DNA from: Corynebacterium caspium DSM 44850 | GTDB lineage: Bacteria; Actinomycetota; Actinomycetes; Mycobacteriales; Mycobacteriaceae | DNA length: 64,000 nt | Assembly (NCBI RefSeq): GCF_030440555.1 | Contig: NZ_CP047118.1 | Location: forward strand, 558,001-622,000 | Reading direction: 5' to 3' | Shown: one piece after another, positions 8,617 to 21,771 of the stretch | Numbering within the stretch: position 1 is the first letter of the stretch | Layout of the letters: the number at the start of each line of letters is the position of its first letter | Notes under the pieces: model-generated | What the model was told of the DNA's origin: nothing | The model's input: only the letters and a program-made list of their open reading frames with translations | Database searches by the model: none | Program-made: the position numbers and the translations under genes

Positions 8617-9059
8617 AACCCTTGTACTGGCATTCACTTCGTAGAAAAATAATTCTTTACATCTTCATAGACCGATAATTTGGCATCGGCATAAGTTTCA
8701 AGTCTTGCGAAATTTAATGCATCCCTCCCACAATATCAGGTGGGTAAGGGCAAGATTACGTGCTCAAACTGCAGGTTATGAAAATATATCAAGAGCTCGG
8801 TATCTGCGTTGATGCTGCTGGTTACGGTACTTATTAGATGATGTTTCATATATTTTGCATAGGCAAATTGTTGATAATTTCCAAATTTAAAATGTCTAGA
8901 CATTTAACTCCAGATTATGGGAAATAAATAGCTTCCGATTGGTTATTTAACAATCTAGTTAAAACCTGAAAGAATAGATCGAATATCATGAATTCAACGT
9001 GGGCGGTAGTGAGAATTACCCGGCCGCAGATAAACCTCCGAAAGGGGAATTTGATAACT

Positions 9060-11720
9060 GTGAAGGACAAAATCACTACTTCAGCTTCTAGCTCCAGGTC
9101 TAAATTACGTATGCAAGTAGCGGCTTTAACAACTTTGGCTGTAGCTGGGGCTGCGGTGGTGGTACCGCCTAGTAGTGGCTTAATACCTGAAGCTAATGCT
9201 GGGATTACCTGTACCTATCCAGCTGCACCGTTAAGTGGGACTAAAGCTGTCGGGAAAATTTCCTCCAGAAATAATTGGGTTCAAGACGTCACAGCATCGA
9301 CTGATGTATCCGAAATTTATCCTGGAGCTACTTTTAATTATCGCGTTCAAGTCGGTTCCACTTATAACTGGACCAAAATTAACCAGCTGAGTCTAATTCT
9401 GCCTGCAGGGATGAGTGTGGAAAGCGTCTCTAACCCATATTCTTCTTATTGCGGCTTTGCCTCAGAGGTGAAAAATGCTGCTTATCCTGAATATCAAGGT
9501 GATGACAGTCTTGCTTGGACTATCGCCAGCAATACTCCAGGTACTGGTAGTGGCGAATTCCGGCAGGTAGATTTCCGCATCAAAGTTAGCGAAGATATCA
9601 AACCTGGTTCTGCACAACTGGGATTAGCAATGCAGGTTGGGCCTTTAGTTGGAGCTTCAGTTACTGCTGAAAATGCAAGTTTTGGCCCTATTTTGCGGGT
9701 AAATGAGCGAGCTACTGGTATTTCCCTAAGTGGTGACTCTGTGATTCCTGCCGCTGGCACCGCAGCTATTACCGCCCGCGTTAGCCCACTGGAAGCCACA
9801 GGGCGCGTGATTTTTTCAATTGCTGGTCGCAGTGAAGAAACCGTCGTCGATGTCCAAAATGGCCAAGCTATTTGGACAGTGCCGAGCCCAGATGCCAGAG
9901 ATTTCAAAGTCAATGCCAGGTTTGTATCCACTAATGGTTTTGGCACGGCTACCGCTGAACCTCATTCGGTAAGTGTTAGTGACACCCAAACCAATTTGAC
10001 ACTCGAGCACGCTGCCAGGACTGATCCGGGTAAGCCGGTGACTTTAACCGCGCAGGTAATGCCGCGTAATGCTAATGGCCAGGTTAAATTCACTTGGACT
10101 ACCAATAATGGCACGGTTCCTCATGAGAAAAGCCAACCTGTTGATCAGGCAGGCAAGGCTACTTTGGAAATAACTCCGGACACTCCTGGGGTGGAAACCC
10201 TTAGTGCGCAGTTCATTCCAGCTCAGGGGAGTGCGATGGCTGCATCCCCAGTGAAATATTCAGAAATTACAGTTGGTGAAGCCACCGTCGCGCTTAAAAA
10301 GCAGTCGGATATTAGCCTTAACTCTCCAGAATCAGCCACCCTTGGACAGTCGATTACCTTGCAAGCCACTATTTCGCCTGCTGGGGCTACTGGAACTGTA
10401 GAATTTTATAACGCTGACCAGAAAATCGGCAGTGCAGCTGTTTCTAATACCACGGCCCAGCTTGACTGGACTCCCCGCACTACTGGCGCTACGCCGCTGC
10501 ACGTCAAGTTTATTCCAGATTCTGCATATTTGCCCAGCGAAAGCATCGCCAAATATGTCACCGTGGCAAACCAGCAAGCTGTTATTAAAAGCCTGCAGGT
10601 TGAAAGTCCAGCCACTCTGCTTGAATTGGTGCGCGTCACTGCGGTCATGGAGCAACCTGATGCTGAAGGTGTGATTCGTTTCTATATGGGTCGCAATCCT
10701 GAGGGTAACCCGCAGCCCAGTGCCGATAATAACGATAAAACCATTATCGATGTTCCGATAACTGACACCATTGCTACCACTACCGAAGTCCATTTCAATC
10801 AAACTGGCGATAGTGTTCCTGTGCACGCCATTTTTATCCCAAAACAAGGCTCAAAATATTCCAGGTCGCAGGCCAAAACTGCTTTTGCTAAGGTAAGTTC
10901 CCCGGTGCAAAAAGCTCCTCTTGCCGGTGCTATTTCCTTCGATAGCATAAGTCTTTCTCTGCAAGCAGCTGACCGTAGCTATCGCGCTGGAGATTTAGTT
11001 CAAGTACATGTGCATCTTGAAAACAACGAATCCTTTATCAATGGTTTAACCATCGTTAATGAAATAGGGCTATATGCTCCTAAAGGATTTGAGTTCGTCA
11101 GTGTTAAAGGCAAGGATATAAGTGGCGCTGTTTCGAAATCTGATTCTCTAATAGATCGTCGCGACGCTCGTTATAAAGGTTTCAAGCTAGCGAATTCCAG
11201 TGTGGTCTCCAAAGCTTTCCCCGGCTTTGGTAACCGAGATTTCACCGTTACTTATCGGGTTACCGATGCTGCGGTTGCCGGATCCACCAACCAATTCCAG
11301 GTTGCCGCCAGCCTTTATGGTGGAGGCGATTCCACCACTGATGGCGGCATTGATTCCAAAGGTAAAGCCATCGCAATGATCACCAAGCTGGTGGGTCCCT
11401 TCTTGGGCGAAACCTGGGGGAAGGTCATTACTGCTGGTGGTGGACTCATAGGCGGTTTCTTCAAAGGCCGCAAGCGCACCCGTTTTGAGCCACGCACCGC
11501 CGCAGGCCTAAGCCTCACTGTCGTTGGAACTTCCGGTACCGGTCCGTCTAACCCGAATATCAAACCTGTCAATGGCTCTTCTAGTTCCAGTGAAAACGGC
11601 GGCTCCTCGGCACTACCAATTTGGGTAAAAGCTCTTATTGGAATCTTTGGTTCCTTGGGATTATTTGCCCTTGGTTCGGGTTTATATAACGTCTTGCGCA
11701 CCCAATTACGCCTGCCTTAA
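9060..11720 (+). CDS. Surface protein with four Ig-like modules and C-terminal membrane anchor
   Basis: I chose GTG 9060 because it opens a clean signal peptide: basic n-region, hydrophobic core near residues 17-36, and an ANA|G cleavage motif near residue 49. AAAGGGG lies 12 bases upstream. The 886-residue product has an N-terminal beta-rich domain with two cysteines, then four repeats of an Ig-like (Big_3-type) module. These are marked by SPLEATGRV, MPRNANGQV, SPAGATGTV and EQPDAEGVI at nucleotides 9783, 10059, 10374 and 10650, spaced 92, 105 and 92 codons apart. A further beta domain follows, then a Ser/Gly-rich spacer and a terminal transmembrane helix (about residues 855-880). There is no LPXTG sortase signal. 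The likely role is a cell-surface stalk or adhesin; the ligand is unknown. It is probably cotranscribed with the next gene. Confidence 0.75.
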   Translation: MKDKITTSASSSRSKLRMQVAALTTLAVAGAAVVVPPSSGLIPEANAGITCTYPAAPLSGTKAVGKISSRNNWVQDVTASTDVSEIYPGATFNYRVQVGSTYNWTKINQLSLILPAGMSVESVSNPYSSYCGFASEVKNAAYPEYQGDDSLAWTIASNTPGTGSGEFRQVDFRIKVSEDIKPGSAQLGLAMQVGPLVGASVTAENASFGPILRVNERATGISLSGDSVIPAAGTAAITARVSPLEATGRVIFSIAGRSEETVVDVQNGQAIWTVPSPDARDFKVNARFVSTNGFGTATAEPHSVSVSDTQTNLTLEHAARTDPGKPVTLTAQVMPRNANGQVKFTWTTNNGTVPHEKSQPVDQAGKATLEITPDTPGVETLSAQFIPAQGSAMAASPVKYSEITVGEATVALKKQSDISLNSPESATLGQSITLQATISPAGATGTVEFYNADQKIGSAAVSNTTAQLDWTPRTTGATPLHVKFIPDSAYLPSESIAKYVTVANQQAVIKSLQVESPATLLELVRVTAVMEQPDAEGVIRFYMGRNPEGNPQPSADNNDKTIIDVPITDTIATTTEVHFNQTGDSVPVHAIFIPKQGSKYSRSQAKTAFAKVSSPVQKAPLAGAISFDSISLSLQAADRSYRAGDLVQVHVHLENNESFINGLTIVNEIGLYAPKGFEFVSVKGKDISGAVSKSDSLIDRRDARYKGFKLANSSVVSKAFPGFGNRDFTVTYRVTDAAVAGSTNQFQVAASLYGGGDSTTDGGIDSKGKAIAMITKLVGPFLGETWGKVITAGGGLIGGFFKGRKRTRFEPRTAAGLSLTVVGTSGTGPSNPNIKPVNGSSSSSENGGSSALPIWVKALIGIFGSLGLFALGSGLYNVLRTQLRLP

Positions 11721-11763
11721 GCCCGTTCTACCTCATTAAGTTTTAACTATTTTTAAGGAAAAA

Positions 11764-12915
11764 ATGCACCATATTCGCCTAACCACGTCCATTGTGGCAG
11801 TTCTAGCAACATTCTCCAGCGCTTTCTTGGTACCCACGATGGCTGACGCCCGACCCCTAGTTGGCAATTCCAAGTCCAACTTCCAATATCACAGCACTTT
11901 GGGTGTCGATACCATCACCGTGCTAGACCAGGAAACGCTTCTGCCAGGGCAACATTTCACCGTCAAAGTACTTTTCGCGAAACACTATAACGGCCATATC
12001 TACCCCAAAACTTCCGGTTTAGGTTTTGATAAAGCGCTTTTCGATGCAATTGATCACACCAATTTTACCGTCAAGCAGTACACCACCACCGCAGAAGTCA
12101 AAGCTAATTTTCCGAACTCGGAATTAGCTAAACTACCGGCAACGCTGCGTACCGAGCTCAATACCAACCGGTGGCAACTCAAGGAACGAAATCGCCAAGA
12201 TGTTAAGTCGTTAGCTTTCAAAACTAGCGCAGGTTCTAAGTATCACTATGTCGAACTTAACGACAAGGATTACAAGACCGATAGAGTTGGCCTAGGTCAC
12301 GACGACCTGATCGCTCTGGAATTTACCTTCCGCCTCAAAGATGACGCCAAAATTGCCGATAACTTGCACATCGGCGGCTATTTTTCCGATCCCAATAATA
12401 GTGCCGTAATTGCTAGCTACGGTAAGAATTGGCACTCCCAACTAGCTTCCCAAACTTTGAATGTGCGCACCACTGCCGACGTAGAGCTCCTCACTAAACC
12501 TGGCGAGTACGAGCCCGGCCAGAAGGTGAAGCTCGAAGCAAAGGTTAGCCCTGCTGACTACCAAGGCAATGTCACCTTCCATGTAGGTACAGAAACTTTC
12601 ACAGCGCCGGTCACTAACCAGATGGCCACTGCGGAATACACCATGAAGGAAGATTCTGTAACTGTCACCGCTGGTCTGGCTGCTACTGCTACGCACTCAG
12701 CTGCAATTTCTGCAGTAGTTCACCTACTCAAGCCCAAAGGTGCAGAACCTGAAATCACAGATCCTAAGGAAGATAATACGGACGCCCCATCGGGGCAGAC
12801 TCCGGGCAATTCAGGAAGTTCAGCTGGTAATTACTGGTGGGCGATCCTGCTAGGTGTACTTGGCGTCTTAGGAATTGGTGGCGGAATCGCAGCCAAAAAC
12901 TTTGGATTAATTTAA
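11764..12915 (+). CDS. Exported surface protein with Ig-like module and C-terminal anchor
   Basis: AAGGAA precedes the ATG, 43 bases after the previous gene, which suggests an operon. The 383-residue product has a signal peptide (core near residues 9-24, ending ADA), a unique domain of about 200 residues and one Ig-like module near residues 235-320 (SPADYQGNVTF). That module resembles those of the upstream protein. An acidic, Pro/Ser/Gly-rich spacer and a hydrophobic C-terminal helix (WWAILLGVLGVLGIGGG) complete it. The domain order of export signal, beta modules, flexible spacer and terminal helix is the same as its neighbour, so the two may act together on the cell surface. No enzymatic motif is visible. 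Confidence 0.7.
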   Translation: MHHIRLTTSIVAVLATFSSAFLVPTMADARPLVGNSKSNFQYHSTLGVDTITVLDQETLLPGQHFTVKVLFAKHYNGHIYPKTSGLGFDKALFDAIDHTNFTVKQYTTTAEVKANFPNSELAKLPATLRTELNTNRWQLKERNRQDVKSLAFKTSAGSKYHYVELNDKDYKTDRVGLGHDDLIALEFTFRLKDDAKIADNLHIGGYFSDPNNSAVIASYGKNWHSQLASQTLNVRTTADVELLTKPGEYEPGQKVKLEAKVSPADYQGNVTFHVGTETFTAPVTNQMATAEYTMKEDSVTVTAGLAATATHSAAISAVVHLLKPKGAEPEITDPKEDNTDAPSGQTPGNSGSSAGNYWWAILLGVLGVLGIGGGIAAKNFGLI

Positions 12916-12970
12916 TCAAGTAACGCTATTGCGCCAGGCTTAAATTGTTGGCCATTTTCAAGTATTTTGT

Positions 12971-12999
12971 CGTCACCTTTGCAGGTGGCGGCATTTTAT
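12971..12999 (+). terminator. Terminator after the surface-protein pair
   Basis: CGTCACC (12971-12977) pairs with GGTGGCG (12984-12990), loop TTTGCA, followed by GCATTTTATTT. It lies 55 bases after the stop at 12915. Confidence 0.6.
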
Positions 13000-13058
13000 T
13001 TGCATTAACTAGGCCGGTATATAGAACAAGTTCTTCAAGTCCTCTATTAACGCATTGA

Positions 13059-13097
13059 CCCCCGTGCAAACCGTTTTAAAACAGTTCCGCACGGGGG
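13059..13097. terminator. Convergent hairpin between surface genes
   Basis: CCCCCGTGC (13059-13067) pairs with GCACGGGGG (13089-13097), and inner bases extend the pairing. It sits between the plus-strand pair and the convergent minus-strand gene ending at 13122. There is no clear T-run on either side, so it may be a barrier or an RNA-end stabiliser rather than a standard terminator. Confidence 0.5.
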
Positions 13098-13121
13098 AGA
13101 GATCTAGCTCAGGCTTTTTTG

Positions 13122-13817
13122 CTATAGGTGCAGTAGGTTCTTCAGGAAGAGTGCGACGCCGCCAAAAAATGCAAGTATCGCAGCGATTGCCCCTCCGATC
13201 CAACCAGCCTTGGAATTAGAGGATCCTTTTTCCGGGGACCAGGTATAGGTGTGCTCTGTCTTTAGGGAACACGATGGAGTAGTGGTCGGATCTTCTCCAA
13301 CTGGAAATACAAACTCTTGAGAAATGCTGCGGCTCTCAACATTTGAAGCCGTGACCGTGTAGGTATAAGACGCAAACCCAGTTTCTGACTTGTTAATAAT
13401 GTAATCGGTGTATGTTCCAGGTCGTGGCCATTTGAAATTAATCTGCCCAATTGGTTTTGCTTCACCGTTTATATAGGTATCCAAAACTCCGGAAACAAAC
13501 ATTTCAGTGGATTTTTTATCACTAGATGTCCAGCTATCGTTCTTCAACTCAAGCTCGTAGGTGATGGTATCACCTGCCTTTGGGGCTTTACGGGAAGAGG
13601 TGTCAGTAGGAAGAGCATCCTTATCCCACGAAGGCTTAACAGAAGTGACTGAAGCTGAGGCACCTGCACATGCATTAGAAGGGGGCGCAATCTCGACTGA
13701 GTTAGCGTTAGGGACGGCGATGGCCATAGTGGCTGCAGTCGCTAGTCCGCATGTTGCAGCGATTACGGACTGTTTGAAGCTTTTCTTTTGTTTATTAGAA
13801 ACTTTCACAGTAACCAT
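13122..13817 (-). CDS. Small exported protein with C-terminal anchor
   Basis: The 231-residue protein has a Lys-rich n-region, a hydrophobic core near residues 18-37 and an export cleavage motif near NANS. It has a central beta-rich domain with one cysteine at each end (NACAG, PSCSL), which may form a disulphide. A Ser/Asn spacer leads to a terminal transmembrane helix (GGAIAAILAFFGGVALFL). It repeats the architecture of the two plus-strand neighbours on a smaller scale and converges on them. I do not recognise the family. ATG 13817 is used; a GTG three codons later is an alternative. Role unknown, probably an envelope or surface component. Confidence 0.65.
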   Translation of the reverse strand: MVTVKVSNKQKKSFKQSVIAATCGLATAATMAIAVPNANSVEIAPPSNACAGASASVTSVKPSWDKDALPTDTSSRKAPKAGDTITYELELKNDSWTSSDKKSTEMFVSGVLDTYINGEAKPIGQINFKWPRPGTYTDYIINKSETGFASYTYTVTASNVESRSISQEFVFPVGEDPTTTPSCSLKTEHTYTWSPEKGSSNSKAGWIGGAIAAILAFFGGVALFLKNLLHL

Positions 13818-14184
13818 TCTTTCTATAGATGGTGCTGAATTGCCTGTATGAAAGGTTTAACCCTGTTTGAGAGATTAATAATAGTTAACTATAACGCGAT
13901 AGTCCAACAGAAAGCGGTATATAAAGCTCCCTTTTTATATGTGCCGACGTTGCTACATGTCAAAACGCTTGCACAGCTTCAATTCGAAGTTTTTATAACC
14001 TAAATCCGATGCCGCGTTTCTCTTGAAAACCTGGCACTACCAGCAAGTTTTGCATTCCCGACACGACGTGTGTAACTTTATACGAGTCAGAGCGACCGAC
14101 AGCGCCCCACAAAGACCTAGAAACTAGAACCTTTGTAGCGAGGCGAGAGGAAAACAAGACTTTGACAAACAAGTGCCACACCAA

Positions 14185-14214
14185 TTGACAAGCTTTCAAA
14201 AACTTGTTTATAGT
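14185..14214 (+). promoter_or_regulatory. rRNA operon promoter
   Basis: TTGACA (14185-14190), an 18-base spacer and TATAGT (14209-14214) form a near-consensus sigma-A promoter upstream of 16S. The distance to 16S is about 620 bases, so further promoters may exist nearer, but none is as clear. Confidence 0.75.
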
Positions 14215-14225
14215 GTGTGCTCATG

Positions 14226-14246
14226 TTGTGTGAGAACTCAATAGCG
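14226..14246 (+). promoter_or_regulatory. boxA-like rRNA antitermination element
   Basis: TGTGTGAGAACTCAATAGC lies just after the predicted transcription start. It matches the leader element of actinobacterial rRNA operons that loads Nus factors. A related copy (TGTGTGAGAACTGTATAG) is in the 16S-23S spacer near 16636. Confidence 0.6.
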
Positions 14247-14840
14247 TACCAATGTACTACTTTAAGACATTAATCTTTGAAGTGACGTACTAAAAAACTG
14301 GCAGAACTGGAAACCAGGAACCTAGGAAAAGGCTTAAAAACCCTTTATTTAGCGTTTTCTTTGTTAACAGCAACACAAAACAAATTGTGAACCAGCCATA
14401 TGTAGCACCCCCTAAGTGGTGCATGATATCGGTTAAAACACAATCGGCGTGACCTTAAAGGAAACAATAGGGATCACGAAAAAACAAAGAACCAAAAAGT
14501 TTCCGATTCGCTAATACTTTTTAGACAACACCCAAAAGAGAAATCTTATAAGTTTGTCAAAAAACTATTTATACAAACACTCAAACCGCGCACCCCGTGT
14601 ACGATTTGAGATGTTTTTAAGAATCTAAAAATTATTGAAATATTTTCAACTTTTAACAACAACAATGAACACTAACCCCAACAAACTAGGCTACAACAAT
14701 AGTGGTTAAACACTATGTTTCATGCTTACTTGGTGAGGGTTTGTGAGTCAGAGTTTTGTTTTTAGTCAGGTTTATTTCAGGCTTTCCTAATAAATTATTT
14801 TAGGGAATATTTCTGGAATATTTATTATTCTGATTATTCT

Positions 14841-19830
<4,990 letters not shown>

Positions 19831-19888
19831 TAATGATTATTAATGGTTATTGAAGAACGAGTTTAGTTTTCACTGATTTTGTTTTGTT

Positions 19889-19924
19889 GCTTGCGTCCAC
19901 TGTGCAGTGTTTGACATAACACCC
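19889..19924 (+). other. 3' arm of 23S rRNA processing stem
   Basis: Complementary to 16630-16664 (two blocks, one G-U pair in the inner block). It lies between 23S and 5S. Confidence 0.7.
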
Positions 19925-19998
19925 ACTAAACCCTGGTGCCCCTCTTTTTTTGTTGGGGGTTTGGGTTGGTTGTAGTGTGGTGTTGTTGTGTTTTAGGT

Positions 19999-20118
19999 GT
20001 GTTGGTGGTTTAGTGGCAGGGGTATGCCCGGTCCCTTTTCGAACCCGGTAGCTAAGTCTGTTAATCGCTGATGGTACTGCATGCGGGAGCGTGTGGGAGA
20101 GTAAGTCGCTGCCAACAC
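19999..20118 (+). rRNA. rrf: 5S ribosomal RNA
   Basis: The 120-base segment starts GTGTTGGTGG and ends GCTGCCAACAC, which pair as helix I. Internal CGAACCCGG and GGGAGAGTAAG motifs match the actinobacterial 5S. Ends may be off by one or two bases. Confidence 0.9.
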
Positions 20119-20149
20119 TAAAAATTTAATGATTAAGTATTAAGGTTTA

Positions 20150-20193
20150 GGGTTGGGTTGTTGTTGGTTTTTTCACTAACAACAACCCAACCC
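20150..20193 (+). terminator. rRNA operon terminator
   Basis: A 16-pair perfect stem (GGGTTGGGTTGTTGTT with AACAACAACCCAACCC) lies 31 bases after 5S. T residues are in the loop and the tail is CTTACTTTG, so the T-run is weak but the stem is very strong. Confidence 0.75.
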
Positions 20194-20270
20194 TTACTTT
20201 GTGTAAACACAAAAACTTATAAATAAACCAAAAATTTAATAGCTCAAACTTTCAAATACACAAAAAGAAC

Positions 20271-20300
20271 TGGTAGAGGTTTGCTATCAAACCCCCACCA
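20271..20300 (-). terminator. Terminator of the amidase gene
   Basis: On the minus strand GGTGGGGGTTTG pairs with CAAACCTCTACC (two mismatches, loop ATAG), followed by AGTTCTTTTTG. It lies 22 bases after the stop of the amidase gene. Confidence 0.6.
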
Positions 20301-20321
20301 ACACTAAAAATTATTAGCTAC

Positions 20322-21158
20322 CTAGCTACTCAATTTTCTATTAACTAGATTTTGTACTTCTTGGTAACGGTCTCCCAGACGTGCTCGCCGTTCTGCACCA
20401 TTACCATATTTTCCTTGGATTACGGCAGCGGCCAGTTCCTCAAGATCACCAGTAGGGGAAGTCCCAACCACGCTATCTTTACCACTATTTTCCGCCGGCA
20501 CCGGCTTCGGCGGAGCCTTGCGTTCTGGGTTTTCCGCACTGGAAGATAACTTCGCCTTCGCGAGCTTTTCGTTCACCCGTTGTTGCACAGCATCGTAACG
20601 CTGTCCCAAACGGGTTCGTCGTTCCGCTCCAGAGCCGTATTTACCGCTTATGACAGCATCGGCAAGCTTGTCAATGCTTAGATCATCGATTGTGTCAATC
20701 ACAGCATTTGCACCCGATATATAAGGCTCTAGCACCACACTTGGCGGATAATAACGACCAGGGCATGCCGTCGGATAAACATCCATGTGTCCGATTATCT
20801 TAAGCCGATTTCCATGGCGCCCTTGAATATCGTTTATGAGTTCACCAATAGTGCGCTTATCTGCTTCAGAAGCCCGCGGATTACATTCAATGCCTATGGA
20901 TTCGCAATTAATTACCCAATCACCAGCATGCCACGCAGTGTCGGCCTCCGATACCATCAATGCCACTCTGCCAGCTTCCACAACATAATGCGCCGATGTA
21001 CCGGCTTGTTTTGAAGCCAGCCAACTAACCGTGCCATTAAAGGTAGGGTTTTTCTTTGGGTCATCCCAATGATGAATAACAATATATTTTATTTGGTACC
21101 CAGAACGTCCCTTCGTATGCCCAGGTGCCATTATATTTGCACTAAATGCATAGCTCAT
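20322..21158 (-). CDS. N-acetylmuramoyl-L-alanine amidase with two Cpl-7 (CW_7) repeats
   Basis: The 278-residue protein has an N-terminal Amidase_2 domain (about residues 20-150) that cleaves the bond between muramic acid and the peptide stem. Zinc ligands are visible as His in VIHHW, His in AWHAGD and Cys in TACPGRY. Two C-terminal repeats (about 160-200 and 238-278) share LADAVISGKYGSGAERRTRL-type sequence, the Cpl-7 wall-binding motif. There is no signal peptide. That layout is typical of phage endolysins, which need a holin, but no holin or other phage gene is nearby. It may be a prophage relic or a domesticated lysin. GGGA precedes the ATG, and it has its own terminator. Confidence 0.88.
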   Translation of the reverse strand: MSYAFSANIMAPGHTKGRSGYQIKYIVIHHWDDPKKNPTFNGTVSWLASKQAGTSAHYVVEAGRVALMVSEADTAWHAGDWVINCESIGIECNPRASEADKRTIGELINDIQGRHGNRLKIIGHMDVYPTACPGRYYPPSVVLEPYISGANAVIDTIDDLSIDKLADAVISGKYGSGAERRTRLGQRYDAVQQRVNEKLAKAKLSSSAENPERKAPPKPVPAENSGKDSVVGTSPTGDLEELAAAVIQGKYGNGAERRARLGDRYQEVQNLVNRKLSS

Positions 21159-21299
21159 TTTATTCCCTATCCCTCCCGTAGATCATTGCAATCCAGTCGG
21201 CTAAGGGTATCTGGTTGCTACTCAGAAGAAAAGATCCACTGAAAATATTTCAGATAAATGCCATCAGCAAGTAAAAGAAGGACAAAAAATCCATATAAA

Positions 21300-21332
21300 A
21301 AGCTCCCCACCCGATACTGATAGTGGGGAGCT
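21300..21332 (-). terminator. Terminator of the rbs operon
   Basis: AGCTCCCCAC and GTGGGGAGCT form a ten-pair stem with a 12-base loop. On the minus strand it is followed by TTTTTATA. It lies 44 bases after the rbsD stop. Confidence 0.85.
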
Positions 21333-21375
21333 AGTTAGAGCGAAGTCCTAAAGATATTTGGAAGAAATACCCGAT

Positions 21376-21771
21376 TTAGAACGGCACTCCAGAGTGCAGA
21401 ATAATATTTGCATAAGGAGTTGCTTCGCCAGTGCGCACTACGAATTTGCATTCGGCTATGCGCTTTTTGAAATACTCGTGATCCACATTATGCACGCGTC
21501 CAAGTTGGCTAGCGCGATCTGCAAACCATTGTCCAGCTGGTGAACTAGCGGATTGCGTCGCAATAACGCTGTTTTCCACCACAACTTCGCTTAGCAGCGC
21601 ATCCAAAACTGGCACAAAAGCAGGAGTACCAAACACCAGGGCTAGGTCTACAACTTCAACACCAGGAGGAATGGGGAGACCGCAGTCGGCTATAGCGAAG
21701 GCATCTGTATGCCCCAATTTAGCCAGCAAACCAGAGAGCTGGGAGTTGAGAATGCCAGTCTTTTTCATCAC
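21376..21771 (-). CDS. rbsD: D-ribose pyranase
   Basis: RbsD interconverts the beta-pyranose and beta-furanose forms of ribose so that RbsK can phosphorylate it. The 131-residue length is standard. The N-terminal MKKTGILNSQLSGLLAKLGHTD includes the conserved catalytic His, and ADCGLPIPPGVE is the family signature. The C-terminal EATPYANIILHSGVPF segment is also typical. It overlaps rbsK by four bases (ATGA), so translation is likely coupled. It is the last gene of the operon and is followed by a strong terminator. Confidence 0.95.
   Translation of the reverse strand: MMKKTGILNSQLSGLLAKLGHTDAFAIADCGLPIPPGVEVVDLALVFGTPAFVPVLDALLSEVVVENSVIATQSASSPAGQWFADRASQLGRVHNVDHEYFKKRIAECKFVVRTGEATPYANIILHSGVPF

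Larger units (their letters stand above)
5741..9059. other. AT-rich decayed island behind ssrA (mobile-element remnant)
   Basis: This 3.3-kb stretch is visibly richer in A and T than its neighbours and has no intact gene of normal size. It holds a KilAC antirepressor fragment (6761-7204), a small ORF with a strong ribosome-binding site (6531-6608), a minus-strand pseudogene (5896-6473) and a plus-strand pseudogene (8168-8565). Between 7205 and 8167 short coding-like stretches recur in several frames with many stops (for example around 7480-7640), but I could not join them into one gene. From 8620 to 9059 I see nothing beyond the upstream region of the next gene. No integrase and no second copy of the tmRNA 3' end were found by eye. 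An element inserted at ssrA and then eroded is the simplest reading. Confidence 0.6.
13818..14840 (+). other. rRNA operon leader and upstream region
   Basis: About 1 kb without a credible gene. The left 50 bases serve the minus-strand surface gene. The rest holds the rRNA promoter (14185-14214), a boxA-like antitermination element (14226-14246), a small hairpin around 14404-14421 (GCACC…GGTGC) and an AT-rich leader of about 620 bases. Minus-strand frames such as 13993-14199 overlap the promoter and look accidental. Confidence 0.6.

Noticed and set aside
9060-13817. Sortase-anchored adhesins
   Set aside because: None of the three proteins has an LPXTG-type motif; their C-termini are plain membrane helices with little or no basic tail.
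13993-14199. Minus-strand 68-codon frame upstream of the rRNA operon
   Set aside because: It covers the rRNA promoter and has no ribosome-binding site or protein-like pattern.
5741-14840. Second copy of the tmRNA 3' end as an attachment site
   Set aside because: Looked for the CCCGGGTTCAATTCCCGG-type end by eye and found none; an imperfect copy could have been missed.
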